Part shown: positions 1 to 10,555 of the stretch, piece after piece
Layout of the letters: the number at the start of each line of letters is the position of its first letter
How positions within the stretch are numbered: the first letter of the stretch is position 1
Assembly: GCA_024760905.1 (NCBI GenBank)
Contig: CM045731.1
Span: forward strand, 53,333,501-53,397,500
DNA length: 64,000 bases
From: Plotosus lineatus
Taxonomy: Eukaryota > Chordata > Actinopteri > Siluriformes > Plotosidae
Reading direction: 5' to 3'
Made by a program: the position numbers and the translations under genes
The notes under the pieces: generated by a model
Seen by the model: the letters and a program-made list of their open reading frames with translations, nothing else
Databases searched by the model: none
Told to the model about the DNA's origin: nothing

Positions 1-394
1 TGTAGGATATGTTGTATTTAGACAAATACATTAGACATATGTGGGTTTTCCGGTCAGTAGGCTTCTCCCAGAATAGGTGCATTGGGGCAGAAGGCCATAG
101 CACTCATATGATGCTCCATATAAGGAATGAAATGCAATAGAACTATTGCAAAAAAAAACCAAACAAATAAACAAAAAACAAACAACAGTGGGCTTGTAGT
201 GGAGCTGTAATATCCTTTCATGCTCTGAAGCAAACTACTTTCCTGTAAACACTTCAGCACAGGCTAGCATGGTGTTGAGAGAAATGAAAAAGTGCAATAA
301 TGTCTTTTTTAGGTCAGGTGGCACTGTCAAGAGTGGGACGGGATGGTTTGTGATCAATCTGATTTGACAATTCAATGGCGCTATAAACAACTGT
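1..394. other. ppp1r14c intron 3, no recognised feature
   Basis: This stretch lies downstream (minus strand) of ppp1r14c exon 3. The last coding exon, expected to encode the C-terminal helix of the PP1-inhibitor domain, was looked for in all minus frames down to position 1 and not found, so it lies left of the window. An A-rich stretch near 150-185 is the only visible peculiarity. Confidence 0.5.
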
Positions 395-655
395 AGCTAG
401 CATGTCCGAGGGCAAGCAGGTTCTGGGATTGAGTCCTGGCCCAGTATGAATGTTCTCCTTGTGTTTGCATGGGTTTCCTCCAGGTAATCTGGGTTACCTC
501 CCACACACAGTCCAAAGGCTTGGCTTGTTGTTTGTTCTAAATTGCCTCTAAGGTGTAGGTGTGAGTGTTTGTGTATTGCACTGTGATGCTCTGGTGACCT
601 GTTCAGGGTGTACCCCACCTACGCCCCAGCGTCAGCTAAGATAGACCCTAGCCTT
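395..655 (+). repeat. V-SINE-like repeat copy, diverged
   Basis: The copy follows the order of the widespread fish V-SINE-like repeat: tRNA-like head remnant, a core with 'catgggtttcctcc', then a tail with 'tgttcagggtgtacccc' and 'gtcagctaagata'. It is well diverged from the cleaner copies at 43465-43685 and 19645-19795. The V-SINE name is recalled from the family core and was not checked by search. Confidence 0.7.
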
Positions 656-833
656 TGTGTGCTATCACACAAACCAGTTCCTCAGTTTGTGGAATAGAAT
701 TATTTTTAAATACAAATATTTTACAATAATCATTTCAAACAACCACCCCCCTAAAAAAAAAACAACAACAACAACAAAAAACACACACACAGTACACAGA
801 GATAATAAAAATGCAAATTTGGTATTGACTTAC

Positions 834-866
834 ATCAGTAGGCTTATAGCAGTCTGTAAGGGACTC
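834..866 (-). CDS. ppp1r14c: ppp1r14c exon 3 (33-nt micro-exon)
   Basis: The exon encodes 11 residues, ESLTDCYKPTD, in phase 0 on both sides. They match the conserved DCYKPT segment of the PPP1R14B/C family, which follows the acidic helix in the PHIN domain. The acceptor reads 'cttacaccag' and the donor is a strong 'gtaagt'. The preceding intron is only 101 bp (867-967). The match to family order (exon 2 acidic segment, then DCYKPT) and the clean splice sites make this a real exon despite its size. The final exon lies outside the window. A paralogue such as ppp1r14b is the main alternative identity. Confidence 0.86.
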
Positions 867-967
867 CTGGTGTAAGAAACAAAATATTTCAACATCTTTC
901 TTTAAAAAAAAAAAATCTGGTACATTCATAGAGGAGGTCAATGCTCAAACAGATGTTATGATCTTGC
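867..967 (-). other. ppp1r14c: ppp1r14c intron 2, GC-AG type, 101 bp
   Basis: Read on the minus strand, exon 2 ends AAATTACAG and the intron starts gcaaga; it ends in 'tttcttacaccag'. No GT donor in a usable phase is present near the exon end, so this is a GC-AG intron with an otherwise good donor match (CAG|gcaag). A T-run of about 12 lies in its middle. Confidence 0.8.
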
Positions 968-1051
968 CTGTAATTTCACAGCTCTCTCGTCTTCGCTGTT
1001 CACCTCCAGAAGATCATCGATGTCTATCTCAACCTCAGGCATCTCCTCTTC
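968..1051 (-). CDS. ppp1r14c: ppp1r14c exon 2
   Basis: The exon encodes 28 residues beginning EEEMPEVEIDIDDLLEV and ending DERAVKLQ. This is the acidic segment of the PP1-inhibitory PHIN domain that follows the phosphorylation-site region in CPI-17/PHI-1/KEPI proteins. The acceptor is 'tgttttcag'; the donor is the unusual CAG|gcaaga. Phase is 0 at both ends, and joined to exon 1 it gives ...LYDCE-EEEMPE, which restores the CEEEEM run expected in PPP1R14C. The sequence is closer to PPP1R14C (MPEVEIDIDDLL, KLQ) than to PPP1R14B, as judged from memory of the family. Confidence 0.93.
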
Positions 1052-1764
1052 CTGAAAACAGACACATGAGTACATTTCCCACCAAGAATGCCACCCCTTA
1101 AAACTCTCCTTTCCATGATTTAGCGATGCTCAATTAATGTAAAAAAAAAAAAAAAAAAAACAATAAATGGCAACTGGACTCTTTTGCCAGTACTGCCACA
1201 CAGACCGGCACGTGTACTGTTAGTGGATTGTTATGCACCCCTCGTCTGGAGGTTAGGGCAGTCAAGTATGTTGCAGTTGGGTGAGAATTTGCTGTGGTAA
1301 AAACATCCGATGAACTCTTTGGAGGTGCTCAGGTCACACAAGGTTATCTAATACCTCATTACACACCATAGTGATGACAGAGAGAAAAAACCCACATCCA
1401 TACAACCACCCGGTGAAACGTAGGCTATAAATATACATCTGAAATGAGGTGCTGTGGGAAAGGAGCCTGAGCCTGGTTTCCATTTAGCAGTCTATTTGGA
1501 ATGGAAAATTGACAAGTGGCAGTGATACAAGAGATATGGGATGGACTGAGAGAGGGGTAGAGAAAAACAAAAGCGAAAAACTTCATAAATATATAGTAAA
1601 TATGGCACTAATCTAATCTGCCATCAACCAAACATGTCCAGCTCTGAACACCTCACCAACAAACATAAACACAACACCTGCAGTCAAAAACACATCTTTA
1701 AGAACAAACACAGCAGTTGTAACAGTAACTCCCATGACCATCTTACCAAGAATTGCAAAAACTG
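1052..1764. other. ppp1r14c intron 1 (3' end), A/C-rich, G-poor
   Basis: No gene is seen. A poly-A run (about 20) lies at 1141-1160. From about 1620 the plus strand becomes rich in A and C and poor in G ('caccaacaaacataaacac'); this composition resumes beyond the inserted element at 2540-2815. Confidence 0.5.
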
Positions 1765-2534
1765 CAGTGGTACCTCACCTTACAAAATTAATCCGTTCCA
1801 GAGCGTTTTTCGTAACCTGCATTTTTTTGAAAGTTGAACCGCATTTTAAATGTAAAACGTGTGATTCGTTCCAAGGCTCTCAATACTACCCCCTAAACCC
1901 TTTAAAAATGATAAAAGCATACCTTTAAAGACCTCCTTCTGCTTCAATATCGTGCCAATGGTAGATGGGTTTGGCCATATTCCTTTGTGATATCACTCGA
2001 GCCCGTTTCTTCTTCTCACTCACACCGGAAATCACACGCGTGTATGTGTGCGCGCATGTTGACCATGTCTTCTTAGTAGAGTTATAATCTTACAAATGTT
2101 TATAGAAGGTTAAAAGCCTGAGTCAAGAAATAAAGCATAAAACAGTAACTCTGTCCTTTACACAAAAAGCATCATGGTGGATTGAGCTCTATAATAGGCA
2201 ATGGGAGGTAGCTGCATCATTCCTCCTAAGCAATGGGCTCCCTCTCCAAGATGGCGTCAGGTGGACCTGTCCAAGATGGCACTTGAGTGAAGGTGACATG
2301 AACGACAGCTCAGTGGTTAGCCAATGGGAGGCCAGTGGGTGGGATGTTTGAATGTCATTGATGGGAGGGCAGCTTGTGCTTTGTTTGAATGTTTGAATGG
2401 CGCGTTTGCATTTTTAAGATGGCGCTTTCGTAATGTGAACTTGTTTTGTATCCTGAGACAAACATTTTAGGAAAACGCTTTTCGTAACCTGAATTTTTCA
2501 TTTTGTGAGACTTTCATAAGGTGAGGTACCATTG
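1765..2534. mobile_element. Non-autonomous TIR DNA transposon, family T1 copy 1
   Basis: The ends are inverted: CAGTGGTACCTCACCTTA on the left, and CAATGGTACCTCACCTTA as the complement of the right end. The interior shares long stretches with copies at 11452-12526 and 56827-57647 ('ctaccccctaaacccttta', 'gaccatgtcttcttag', 'ccaatgggaggccag'). No transposase ORF remains. The CAGT-starting TIR suggests a Tigger/pogo-type origin, but a TA duplication is visible only on the right side. Three AAGATGGC motifs (YY1-like) occur near 2250-2425. Confidence 0.78.
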
Positions 2535-3096
2535 TATTTCCAACAATAAACAACCCCTCTAAGAAACAGTGACAACCACAAACATCCCCAAACAAAACCT
2601 CCACCAAAACCCAAAACAATACCCCCACATGAAACCACCACCACCAACATCTCCACACAACACCCCAACTAATATCTCCCACTAATATCCCTACATATCA
2701 CCTTCGCTAACATTCCCATACCAAACAATACCCTCATCAACAACCCTACACAACACTCCCATCAACAATCCATACAACACCCAAAACCATAAACACTACA
2801 ACCCAATCTAAGCCCATGTTACACAATCATGCTCAATTCAGCACAGCAAGACAACCCATTTCATGCAAATATCAAAAATAATGTTACATTATGAAACAGT
2901 TCTATTGTTTATAGGTTAATGCACTGATGTCCAAGAACAGGTATAAAGATTATTAAATTCAAACACTTACTAGGCTACATGATGGATCTGATTTAGAATA
3001 CCACATCTCGGTGGAGGGTTGCTAGGGCAAAAATTTTGAAAGTCTAACAACCCAGACATAAAAGTGGAACATTTATACCTTTGACCCAAGGTGAAA
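2535..3096. other. G-depleted C/A-rich tract, then unique sequence
   Basis: About 2540-2815 is an irregular tandem-like series of 'caacacccca'-type words with very few G bases on the plus strand. The same composition is present at 1620-1760, so the T1 element appears to have inserted into one tract. 2816-3096 shows nothing recognisable. Confidence 0.6.
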
Positions 3097-3221
3097 TAGG
3101 TGTCTGCAATGGCCTGGTGAGCTGTCCAGGGTGTACCACACCCTTACCCAGAGTCGGCTGAGATGGAAGCCAGCCTCCCCGCAACCCTAATTAGGATTAA
3201 GCGGTTCAGAAAATGAATGGC
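3097..3221 (+). repeat. V-SINE-like tail fragment, target of Rex3
   Basis: The sequence matches the 3' tail of the V-SINE-like family: 'atggcctggtgagctgtccagg', a segment with 'agtcggctgagatgg', then 'ccctaattaggattaagcgg' and 'ttcagaaaatgaatgg'. The Rex3 element begins directly after it; 3208-3221 is the left copy of the Rex3 target-site duplication. Confidence 0.85.
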
Positions 3222-3255
3222 CCCTAAAAGGGGTCAGGTGCAGTGTGAGTTGGGT

Positions 3256-4370
3256 GGCAGCCAAAGGCATGGGTTCTGTCGGACCGATCCTCGGCTACTT
3301 ACTCTGACCCTCGGGACATGGAATGTCACCTCTCTGGCGGGAAAGGAGCCTGATTTGGTGCGTGAGGTGGAGAGATACCGACTAGATATAGTCAGGCTCA
3401 CCTCAACGCATAGCTTGGGCTCTGGAACCATCCATCTCGAAAGAGGCTGGACCTTCTTCTATTCTGGAGTTGCTCATGGGGAGAGGCGGCGAGCCGGTGT
3501 GGGTATTCTTGTTGCCCCCCGTCTCGGTGCCCAAATGTTGGGGTTCTCCCCGGTTGACAAAAGGGTAGCTTCCCTCCATCTTCGGGTGGGGGGACGGGTC
3601 CTGACTGTTATTTGTGCTTATGCACCAAATGACAGTTCAGAGTACCAACCCTTTTTGGAGTCTTTGGGGGGGGGGGGGTGTTGGAGAACGCTCCCGCGGG
3701 AGACTCGCTCGTTGTCTTGGGAGACTCCAACGCCCATGTGGGCAACGATAGTGTGACCTGGAAGGGTGTGATCGGTAGGTACGGCCTCTCCAGTCTGAAT
3801 CTGAATGGTGTTTCGTTGTTGGACTTCTGTGCTCGTCATAGTTTGTCTATCACGAACACCATGTTCGAACATAAGGGTGTCCATAAGTGCACTTGGCACC
3901 AGGACACCCTCGGTCGCAGTTCGATGATTGACTTTGTAGTCGTGTCATCGGACTTGCGACCATATGTTCTGGACACTCGGGTGACGAGAGGAGCTGAGCT
4001 GTCTACCGATCACGACCTGGTGGTGAGTTGGCTTCGGTGGTGTGGGAGGTTGCCTTCCAGACCTGGCAGGCCCAAGCGTGTAATCAGGGTCTGTTGGGAA
4101 CGTTTGGCGGAGTCCCCTGTCCGAGAGGCCTTTAACTCCCACCTCCGGCAGAGCTACAACCACGTTCCGGAGGAGGCGGGGGACATGGAATCCGAATGGG
4201 CCATGTTTTGTGCCTCCATTGCTGAGGCGGCAGCCCATAGCTGTGGCCGTAAGGTCGTCGGTGCTTGTCGTGGCGGTAATCCCCGAACCCGGTGGTGGAC
4301 ACCTGCGGTGAAGGGGGCCGTCCAGCTGAAGAAGGAGGCCTATCGGGTTTTATTAGCCTGGGGGCTCCCG
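3256..4370 (+). pseudogene. Rex3 copy 1: AP endonuclease part of the polyprotein, frameshifted
   Basis: The endonuclease reads GTWNVTSL, then [22 protein letters not shown] and STDHDLV, the ordered motifs of apurinic-type LINE endonucleases that nick the target DNA. The reading frame changes by -1 at a run of 13 G (3666-3678), between YAPN and GDSNAHVG. It changes by -1 again near 4370, just before the linker to the reverse transcriptase. No stop codons interrupt the correct frames. The start lies upstream of GTWNV; the exact initiator is uncertain because the 5' end is truncated relative to copy 2. The same -1 offset at the G-run occurs in copy 2. Confidence 0.85.
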
Positions 4371-6223
4371 GGGCAGCAAACGGGTACCGGCAGGCCAAAC
4401 GTGCTGCAGCCGAGGCTGTCGCAGATGCAAAATCTCGGGCGTGGGAGGAGTTCGGTGAGGGCCTGGAGAGTGATTATCGGTTGGCCTCAAAAAGATTCTG
4501 GGCCACCATCCGACGCCTCAGGAGGGGGAAGCAGTTTTTCACAAACACTGTTTACAGTGGAGGTGGGGAGCTGCTTACCTTGACTGGGGATGTTGTCGAG
4601 AGGTGGAGGGAATACTTTGAGGACCTCCTCAATCTCCCCAACACGCCCTCCGTGGAAGAGGAAGATCCTGGGTGTTCGGGTGAGGGTCCGCCCATCACTG
4701 GAGTGGAGGTCACTGAGGTTGTCAAAAAGCTCCTTGGTGGTCGAGCTCCGGGGTTGGACGAGATCCGCCCGGAATATCTCAGGGCTCTGGATGTTGTAGG
4801 ACTGTCTTGGTTGACACGTCTCTGCAACATCGCGTGGTCATCAGGGGCTGTACCTCTGGATTGGCAAACTGGGGTGGTGGTCCCAATTTTTAAGAAGGGG
4901 GACCGGAGGGTGTGTTCCAATTATCGGGGAATTACACTCCTCAGCCTACCTGGGAAAGTCTATGCAGGGGTTCTAGAGAGGAGGATCCGACCGATAGTCG
5001 AACCTCGGATTCAGGAGGAACAATGTGGTTTTCGTCCTGGCCGCAGCACTCTTGACCAACTCTATACGCTCCACAGGATTCTGGAAGGGGCATGGGAGTT
5101 TGCCCAATCCGTCCACATGTGCTTTGTGGATTTGGAGAAGGCTTTCGACCGTGTCCCTCGAATGATCTTGTGGGGCGTGCTCCGAGAGTACGTCGTTCTG
5201 GACCCGTTGCTACGAGCTATTCGGTCGCTGTATCACCGGAGCCAGAGTTTGGTCCATATTGGTAAAAGCAGGTCGGATTCGTTTCCAGTGGGAGTTGGAG
5301 TCCGCCAAGGCTGTCCTTTGTCACCGATTCTGTTCATAATTTTTATGGACAGAATTTCTAGGCGCAGTAGAGGCGATGAGGGGTTCTGGTTTGGTGGCCA
5401 TCGGATATCGTCTCTGCTTTTTGTGGATGATGTTGTCCTTTTGGCTTCATCAAGTCGGGCCCTCCAGCTCTCATTGGAGCAATTCGCAGCTGAGTGCGAA
5501 GCAGCCGGGATGAAGATCAGTACCTCCAAGTCCGAGGCCATGGTTCTCAGTCGGACACTGGTGGAATGCACCCTCTGGGTCGGGAATGAGGTCCTGCCCC
5601 AAGTGGAGGAGTTTAAGTATCTTGGGATCTTGTTTACGAGTGAGGGAAGGATGGAGCGAGAGATCGACAGACGGATCGCTGCAGCCTCTGCTGTTAAGCG
5701 GTGCCTGCACCGGTCCATCGTGTTGAAGAAGGAGCTGAGCCGCAAGGCAAAGCTCTCAATTTACCAGTCGATGTACGTTCCAACCCTCACCTATGGTCAC
5801 GAGCTTTGGGTAATGACCGAAAGAACAAGATCACGGATACAAGCGGCTGAAATGAGCTTCCTTCGCTGGGTGGCGGGGTTCTCCCTTCGAGATAAGGTGA
5901 GAAGCTCCGCCATCCGGGGAGAGCTTGGAGTAGATCCGCTGCTCCTCCGCATTGAGAGGGGCCAGTTGCGGTGGCTCGGGCATCTGGTCAGAATGCCTCC
6001 CGGACGCCTCCCTGGTGTGGTGTTTCGGGCATGTCCAACCGGGAAGAGACCCCGGGGTCGACCTAGAACATGCTGGAGGGACTATGTCTCTCGGCTTGTC
6101 TGGGACCGCCTCGGTGTTTCCCCGGGAGAGCTGGAGGTAGTGGCTCGGGAGAGGGACGTTTGGACCTCTTTGCTGAGGTTGCTGCCCCCACGACCCGACC
6201 CTGGACTAATCGGAAGAAGATGA
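4371..6223 (+). CDS. Rex3 copy 1: reverse transcriptase part, open frame
   Basis: More than 600 codons are open in one frame. The RT palm motifs appear in order: [53 protein letters not shown] (motif A), [13 protein letters not shown] (motif B), FVDDVVLLA (motif C) and KYLGILF. They are followed by the C-terminal [13 protein letters not shown] and [14 protein letters not shown] region of Rex3/RTE proteins. Motif C is FVDD where copy 2 has FADD; both aspartates are kept. The frame ends 5 bp before the end of the element. The frame is the continuation of the endonuclease part and has no start of its own, so it is not an independent gene. Confidence 0.9.
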
Positions 6224-6242
6224 TGATGAGAAAATGAATGGC

Positions 6243-8489
6243 TAAATGAATGAAATAGGTGTGTCTCTCCCTATGGGCCTCAGTAACATAGGTGTGGCCT
6301 TTATGCCCATACTTTTCATTAAGCGCCTTACTATTAGCCTAGCAACGGTTATATTTTATAATAATCATCTTTAAGAAAAACATTTTCACGGTTTTGTTAA
6401 GCTATGTACTTGACAATACGATCACTTGTTTTGGTAATTTTTCAATCGGTTCACTTCTGATATCCCATGATGCACTATGCTATCTCATTCAAAAGCACTG
6501 CGCTTTTTATTTACGTGCTGCCATTTGCCTGTGCTCCCGTTTAGAATTAGATTGTGATGGGTCGTACAAACCTAGGTAAAATATAGTCCAAACTGATGTG
6601 AGTCAGCATGGCGCCAAAGTGAAGTAGATCTAAACAACCAACATTAAATACGTTGTGGAAGCGACTCAAGACCGATGATTCCACTGTTTGAAACATCTGT
6701 ATCTCATGAAATAGGTAAAAAAGTTTTATGTCATGTCCGAACACAAATTATTTCTTGATTGCACTGAGCGATAATAGTGAAAACTAGTCCCCAACTAAAC
6801 TAGCCTAATCTTATTCTAATAGCCTAATCTTATTAATCCTAAAATGATATTACATAAACAGTTTTGACAGATTAGGGTAGTAGTTTGATTCACAAATGTT
6901 CTATATTAGTAAGGTAAGTGTTGGATTCTTCAAATAAGAAGTTTTATGTACTTTCCTTTTAGAAGTAAGTTTACTATTCTTGTAACAAATACTATTTTTT
7001 ATAATATAAACGTTTAGTTTAATTTGCTTCAAGTTTGTCTGATTTTCTCATAAATATGGGCCCAGAATGAACCACAGAGCACATGAATTTTAATTTTTTT
7101 TCAAGGGGTGGCCCCTCAGACCCCCCTGCAGGAGGGGACATCCCCATGCTTGCCTCAAACAATTTCCACCCCCTACTTATCAATATCCTCCTTCTGCTCT
7201 AAAACTTAATGAATACCCTGTATGCCTATGGGTCCTAGTGAAGGAGGTGCGGCCTCGATATGCATGGGCCTCAGTGAAGGACGCATGGCCTCTATGCCAT
7301 TGGACAAACACATCCATGAGCACACGCATGCACAACCTTCGCACTTTAATCTACTTCAGTTCATTCCTATCAGTAAAGTGGGGCCTGTATTTAAAGGAAA
7401 AAATAGACGATATTATCACTGTAAAACAAAAGTATCCTAACTCAATTTCAGGAAGACAGACAAAGAAAAACATCTACAGAAACACAATTTCAACTCTAGA
7501 CACACAGAAACATGATAGAGTCGTGTGTGTGTGATAAATTGGATTTACTGAGATGGAACTCCTTTGAAAATTGTTTTAGCTGAGCCAAAAGAGCCTCAGG
7601 AGAACTGCCATGGTGCATTATTACACAAAAAAAAACCTTATATCTCTCTAATAACAAATCTGCTTTTAAATCATCCTCTGGTTTGATGTAGGAGCAGTTC
7701 AATAAAAAAAAAAATAAATAAATAAAAAGTCTGCTTTATAAATCAAGAGAGGCGAAGGGAGAAATAAGGGAAGTAGCTTGGAGTAATTAGTGGCCTGCAT
7801 TAGTGAATGGTCAGGGCACAGATGATAGAGGACGAGTGTGGTGTATGAGGCGGGGCGGAGAGAGGGAGAGAGAAAGGTGGGGAGGGAATGTGTGGGTGGA
7901 AGAAAATGGAAACGCAACTTTGAAAAATGACCAGGAGAAGACAAAATGATGCAAATACAACATCCTCTGTGCTCAGGTGTGTCCAACTCACATTTATCAA
8001 GGTTACAGCATGTATCCGGACAGCCCATTCGTCCGACAGTTACAGCCCATTGGTCCGACAGTCCAAACCCAACTGATTTAACCGAGATGCCTATATCTTA
8101 TGAGTTGGGCTTATATGAGTCGACCATTGAATGTTGAAACATAGAGCCATCCCCATTTATCACTTCCACAGACTCAAAGATTTAAAAATAATAATAAAAA
8201 AATACCCATTTTTCAAAGCATATTAAACATGTTGCTTGGATTTTTGTCCAAAACAACTTTGATGCAATTTTCCTCCCACTCTACTCCATTAAAACAATCT
8301 TCAGAATTTTTCTGCTATTTTCTGTACTCCACATCTACAGACTGTGTGTGATTATCTTGATTAATAAGAGTGGCATCTTTCTCTGTAATAAAAAAATATA
8401 ACTTCAGTACTACTCTTATCTAAATTCAGTTAGGTATGAGAGTAAATGCAGATCTTGCTGATCTGCTTAAGAGACTGGAACATATTTTA
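6243..8489. other. ppp1r14c intron 1, mostly unique sequence
   Basis: No coding or mobile element is recognised. Two small structures are visible: a degenerate direct repeat of about 36 bp at 7218-7310 (around 'gtgaagga..gcatggcct') and a two-unit 22-bp repeat at 8020-8063 (acagcccattNgtccgacag). AT-rich stretches occur at 6900-7060 and 7700-7730. Confidence 0.5.
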
Positions 8490-9212
8490 GTCGACTCTGG
8501 GCGAAGGTGGATACACCCGAATCAACTCACCAGACTGTCATAGGGCCAACACACACACACACGCACAGATACACGCACACGCACACACACACACACGCGC
8601 GCACAGATACACGCGCACAGATACACGCACACAGATACACGCACACAGATACACGCGCACAGATACACGCGCACAGATACACGCGCACAGATACACGCGC
8701 ACAGATACACGCACACAGATACACGCACACAGATACACGCACACAGATACACGCACAGATACTCGCACAGATACTCGCACACACACACACACACACGCAC
8801 AGATACACGCACACGCACACACGCACAGATACACGCACACACACAGATACACGCACACACACAGATACACGCACACACGCACACACACACAGATACACGC
8901 ACACACAGATACACGCACACACAGATACACGCACACACACACACACAGATACACGCACACACACACACACAGATACACGCACACACACACACACAGATAC
9001 ACGCACACACACACACACAGATACACGCACACACACACACACAGATACACGCACACACACACAGACAACAATTTACACTGATATAAAAATCTAGGGTCAA
9101 TTTGGAACAGCCAGTAAGTGTAATGTGCATGTCTTTGAACTGAGGAAGGAAACTGGAGTGCCTGGAGGAACCCCACACGAGCTCGGGGAAAACATGCACA
9201 CTCCACATAGAA
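8490..9212 (-). repeat. V-SINE-like repeat split by a minisatellite expansion
   Basis: The tail ('gactctgggcgaaggtgg', 'cagactgtcatagggcc') lies on the left and the core ('tttggaacagccagtaag', 'gcatgtctttgaactg', 'catgcacactccaca') on the right, so this is one inverted copy. Its internal short CA stretch has grown into more than 500 bp of minisatellite. Confidence 0.8.
8549..9064. repeat. Minisatellite, CACACAGATACACG-type units
   Basis: This is a tandem array of 'cacacagatacacg' and shorter or longer variants; spacing grows from about 14 bp on the left to about 22 bp on the right as the CA part lengthens. It alternates purine and pyrimidine throughout. The array produces long spurious open frames in several frames of both strands. 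Confidence 0.95.
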
Positions 9213-9536
9213 TACGATCAAATAATAAAATTATGCAGTTTTGTGCTTTTTGTGGTCATCTATGTTGAAACTTTAATCAATACATTTTTTGTGTTTATAG
9301 ATTGGTGTTGTTGAGGAATCAGGGTATTGTACAGTTATTGAAAAAAAAAAAAAAATCATCATTGTCACCTACATATGAACTAGGAATTATTTGTCATTTG
9401 GGATCACTGAATATTCTGTCAGCATGCATGTCACTTCCTGTCACAGTTATCGATACCCTCTCTGACAAGTGTTCGATGTGTATGCCATTTAAAAGGTTCG
9501 GTGTTGACCCACTTCTCTTTCTTAATAATACCACCC

Positions 9537-9537
<1 letters not shown>
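9213..9537. other. Unique sequence
   Basis: No gene is recognised. A run of 13 A lies near 9341-9353. Confidence 0.5.
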
Positions 9538-9592
<55 letters not shown>

Positions 9593-9598
9593 ACACAC
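9538..9598. repeat. (CA)n microsatellite
   Basis: Nearly perfect CA repeat of about 60 bp with one interruption near the right end. Confidence 0.97.
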
Positions 9599-9947
9599 AG
9601 GTGCTGACACATCTATTACACAAGTTCTCCAAACACAACAGAGATACATTAACAGGAAAGCAGGACACCTTTCATTCTCACAGATGTTGTATTATGGTGC
9701 TGACAATGAATAATAATAAATAAACAAACAACCAAAAACCTTCAGCGTGTCTTCACCATTAATACATTAACAAGGGTAATAAATACTCACTGCCTAAATA
9801 TTGATGGTAACAAATTTAGGGGCTCACTCCTTACTGATGCGGTAAATGTATCAGAGCTGATGAACCAATCAAAACAAGCCTCCAGGCAGTCATCCAGTTG
9901 AGGGATGACCAAGCTGTTAGAATTCCTCTCACCATATACCATCTTAG
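9599..9947. other. Unique sequence
   Basis: No coding or repeat structure is recognised beyond a short A/T-rich word series near 9705-9735. Confidence 0.45.
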
Positions 9948-10035
9948 ATGGCATAGTGGTGTCATGGTTAGCAGTTCTGCATGATGGAAAAAAGATTATG
10001 GGTTTGATATCTAGGCTTCTCGCATGTTCTCTGTT
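9948..10035 (+). repeat. V-SINE-like head fragment
   Basis: The head order 'ggcatagtggtgtcatgg', 'ttagcagttctgc', 'gggtttgatatctagg', 'cgcatgttctc' matches the tRNA-like head and core start of the family, strongly diverged. Confidence 0.5.
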
Positions 10036-10111
10036 ATATCATTTAAAAAAAATACATATATGTGTATACTGTACTTAACTTAGAATCATAAATTGAGTGA
10101 AGCACTAAACA

Positions 10112-10235
10112 TTTTCAAGAGGTCGGAGGAAACTGGAGAATGCAGAGCAAACCATCACAGATATAGAAAAAACATGTGAAACTGGATAGTGACAGTAACC
10201 AAGCTCAGAATTGAACTGAGGACATGTAAGGTTAC
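10112..10235 (-). repeat. V-SINE-like core/head fragment, inverted
   Basis: Contains 'ggaggaaactggagaatgc', 'aaacatgtgaaactgg' and 'cagaattgaactgaggac', matching the complement of the family core and head. Confidence 0.55.
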
Positions 10236-10374
10236 ACTCACTTAATCAATCACAAAGTGAGGCACACTGATCGAGATAAGCCAACACAGAAGGGTGTAAA
10301 AGAAATTTGTTAAAGAAATTCTATAAAATACAAGATGTTTTTACAAACCAGTACACAAATATGAGGTTTAAGTA

Positions 10375-10497
10375 TGTGTGTGAGTTGTTATATGTTGCAC
10401 CACGAAGGTCTGGTGAGCTGTTCAGGGTTTACCCTGTCTTCGCCTAGTGTCAACTGAGATAGGCTCCAGCTTCCCAGTAACCCTAGTAGGATTAATC
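10375..10497 (+). repeat. V-SINE-like tail fragment
   Basis: Contains 'tctggtgagctgttcagggt', 'gtcaactgagataggctcc' and 'gtaaccctagtaggattaa', the family tail. Confidence 0.75.
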
Positions 10498-10540
10498 AAT
10501 TTGGCAAAAAATAAGTTTGTTTTTCTGTTTAATGCATATT

Positions 10541-10555
10541 AGTGCCACCTTCTGG
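10541..10555 (-). promoter_or_regulatory. CTCF-like motif, one mismatch
   Basis: On the minus strand this reads CCAGAAGGTGGCACT, 14 of 15 matches to the CTCF core CCASYAGRKGGCRSY. Such single matches are common by chance; binding is not implied. Confidence 0.3.

Larger units (their letters stand above)
3222..6228 (+). mobile_element. Rex3-like LINE (RTE clade), copy 1, near intact
   Basis: This non-LTR retrotransposon of about 3.0 kb encodes an AP endonuclease and a reverse transcriptase. It is flanked by a perfect 14-bp duplication (agaaaatgaatggc at 3208-3221 and 6229-6242), so both ends are defined. The 3' UTR is extremely short and ends in a gatgatgatga repeat, typical of Rex3. The sites of the two degenerate PCR primers long used for fish Rex3 (as I recall them) are recognisable near 4863 and 5306. 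It lacks about 330 bp of 5' leader present in the copy at 30336. It sits in intron 1 of ppp1r14c, antisense to the gene. Confidence 0.93.

Noticed and set aside
1..833. Search for the last ppp1r14c exon
   Set aside because: No minus-strand frame encodes the expected C-terminal helix after CYKPT; the exon must lie outside the window.
5233..5745. 170-codon minus-strand frame
   Set aside because: Antisense shadow of the Rex3 reverse transcriptase.
8507..9221. Long open frames of 177-228 codons on both strands
   Set aside because: They are translations of the CA-rich minisatellite (repeating CVCVC or HTHTD) and appear in several frames at once.
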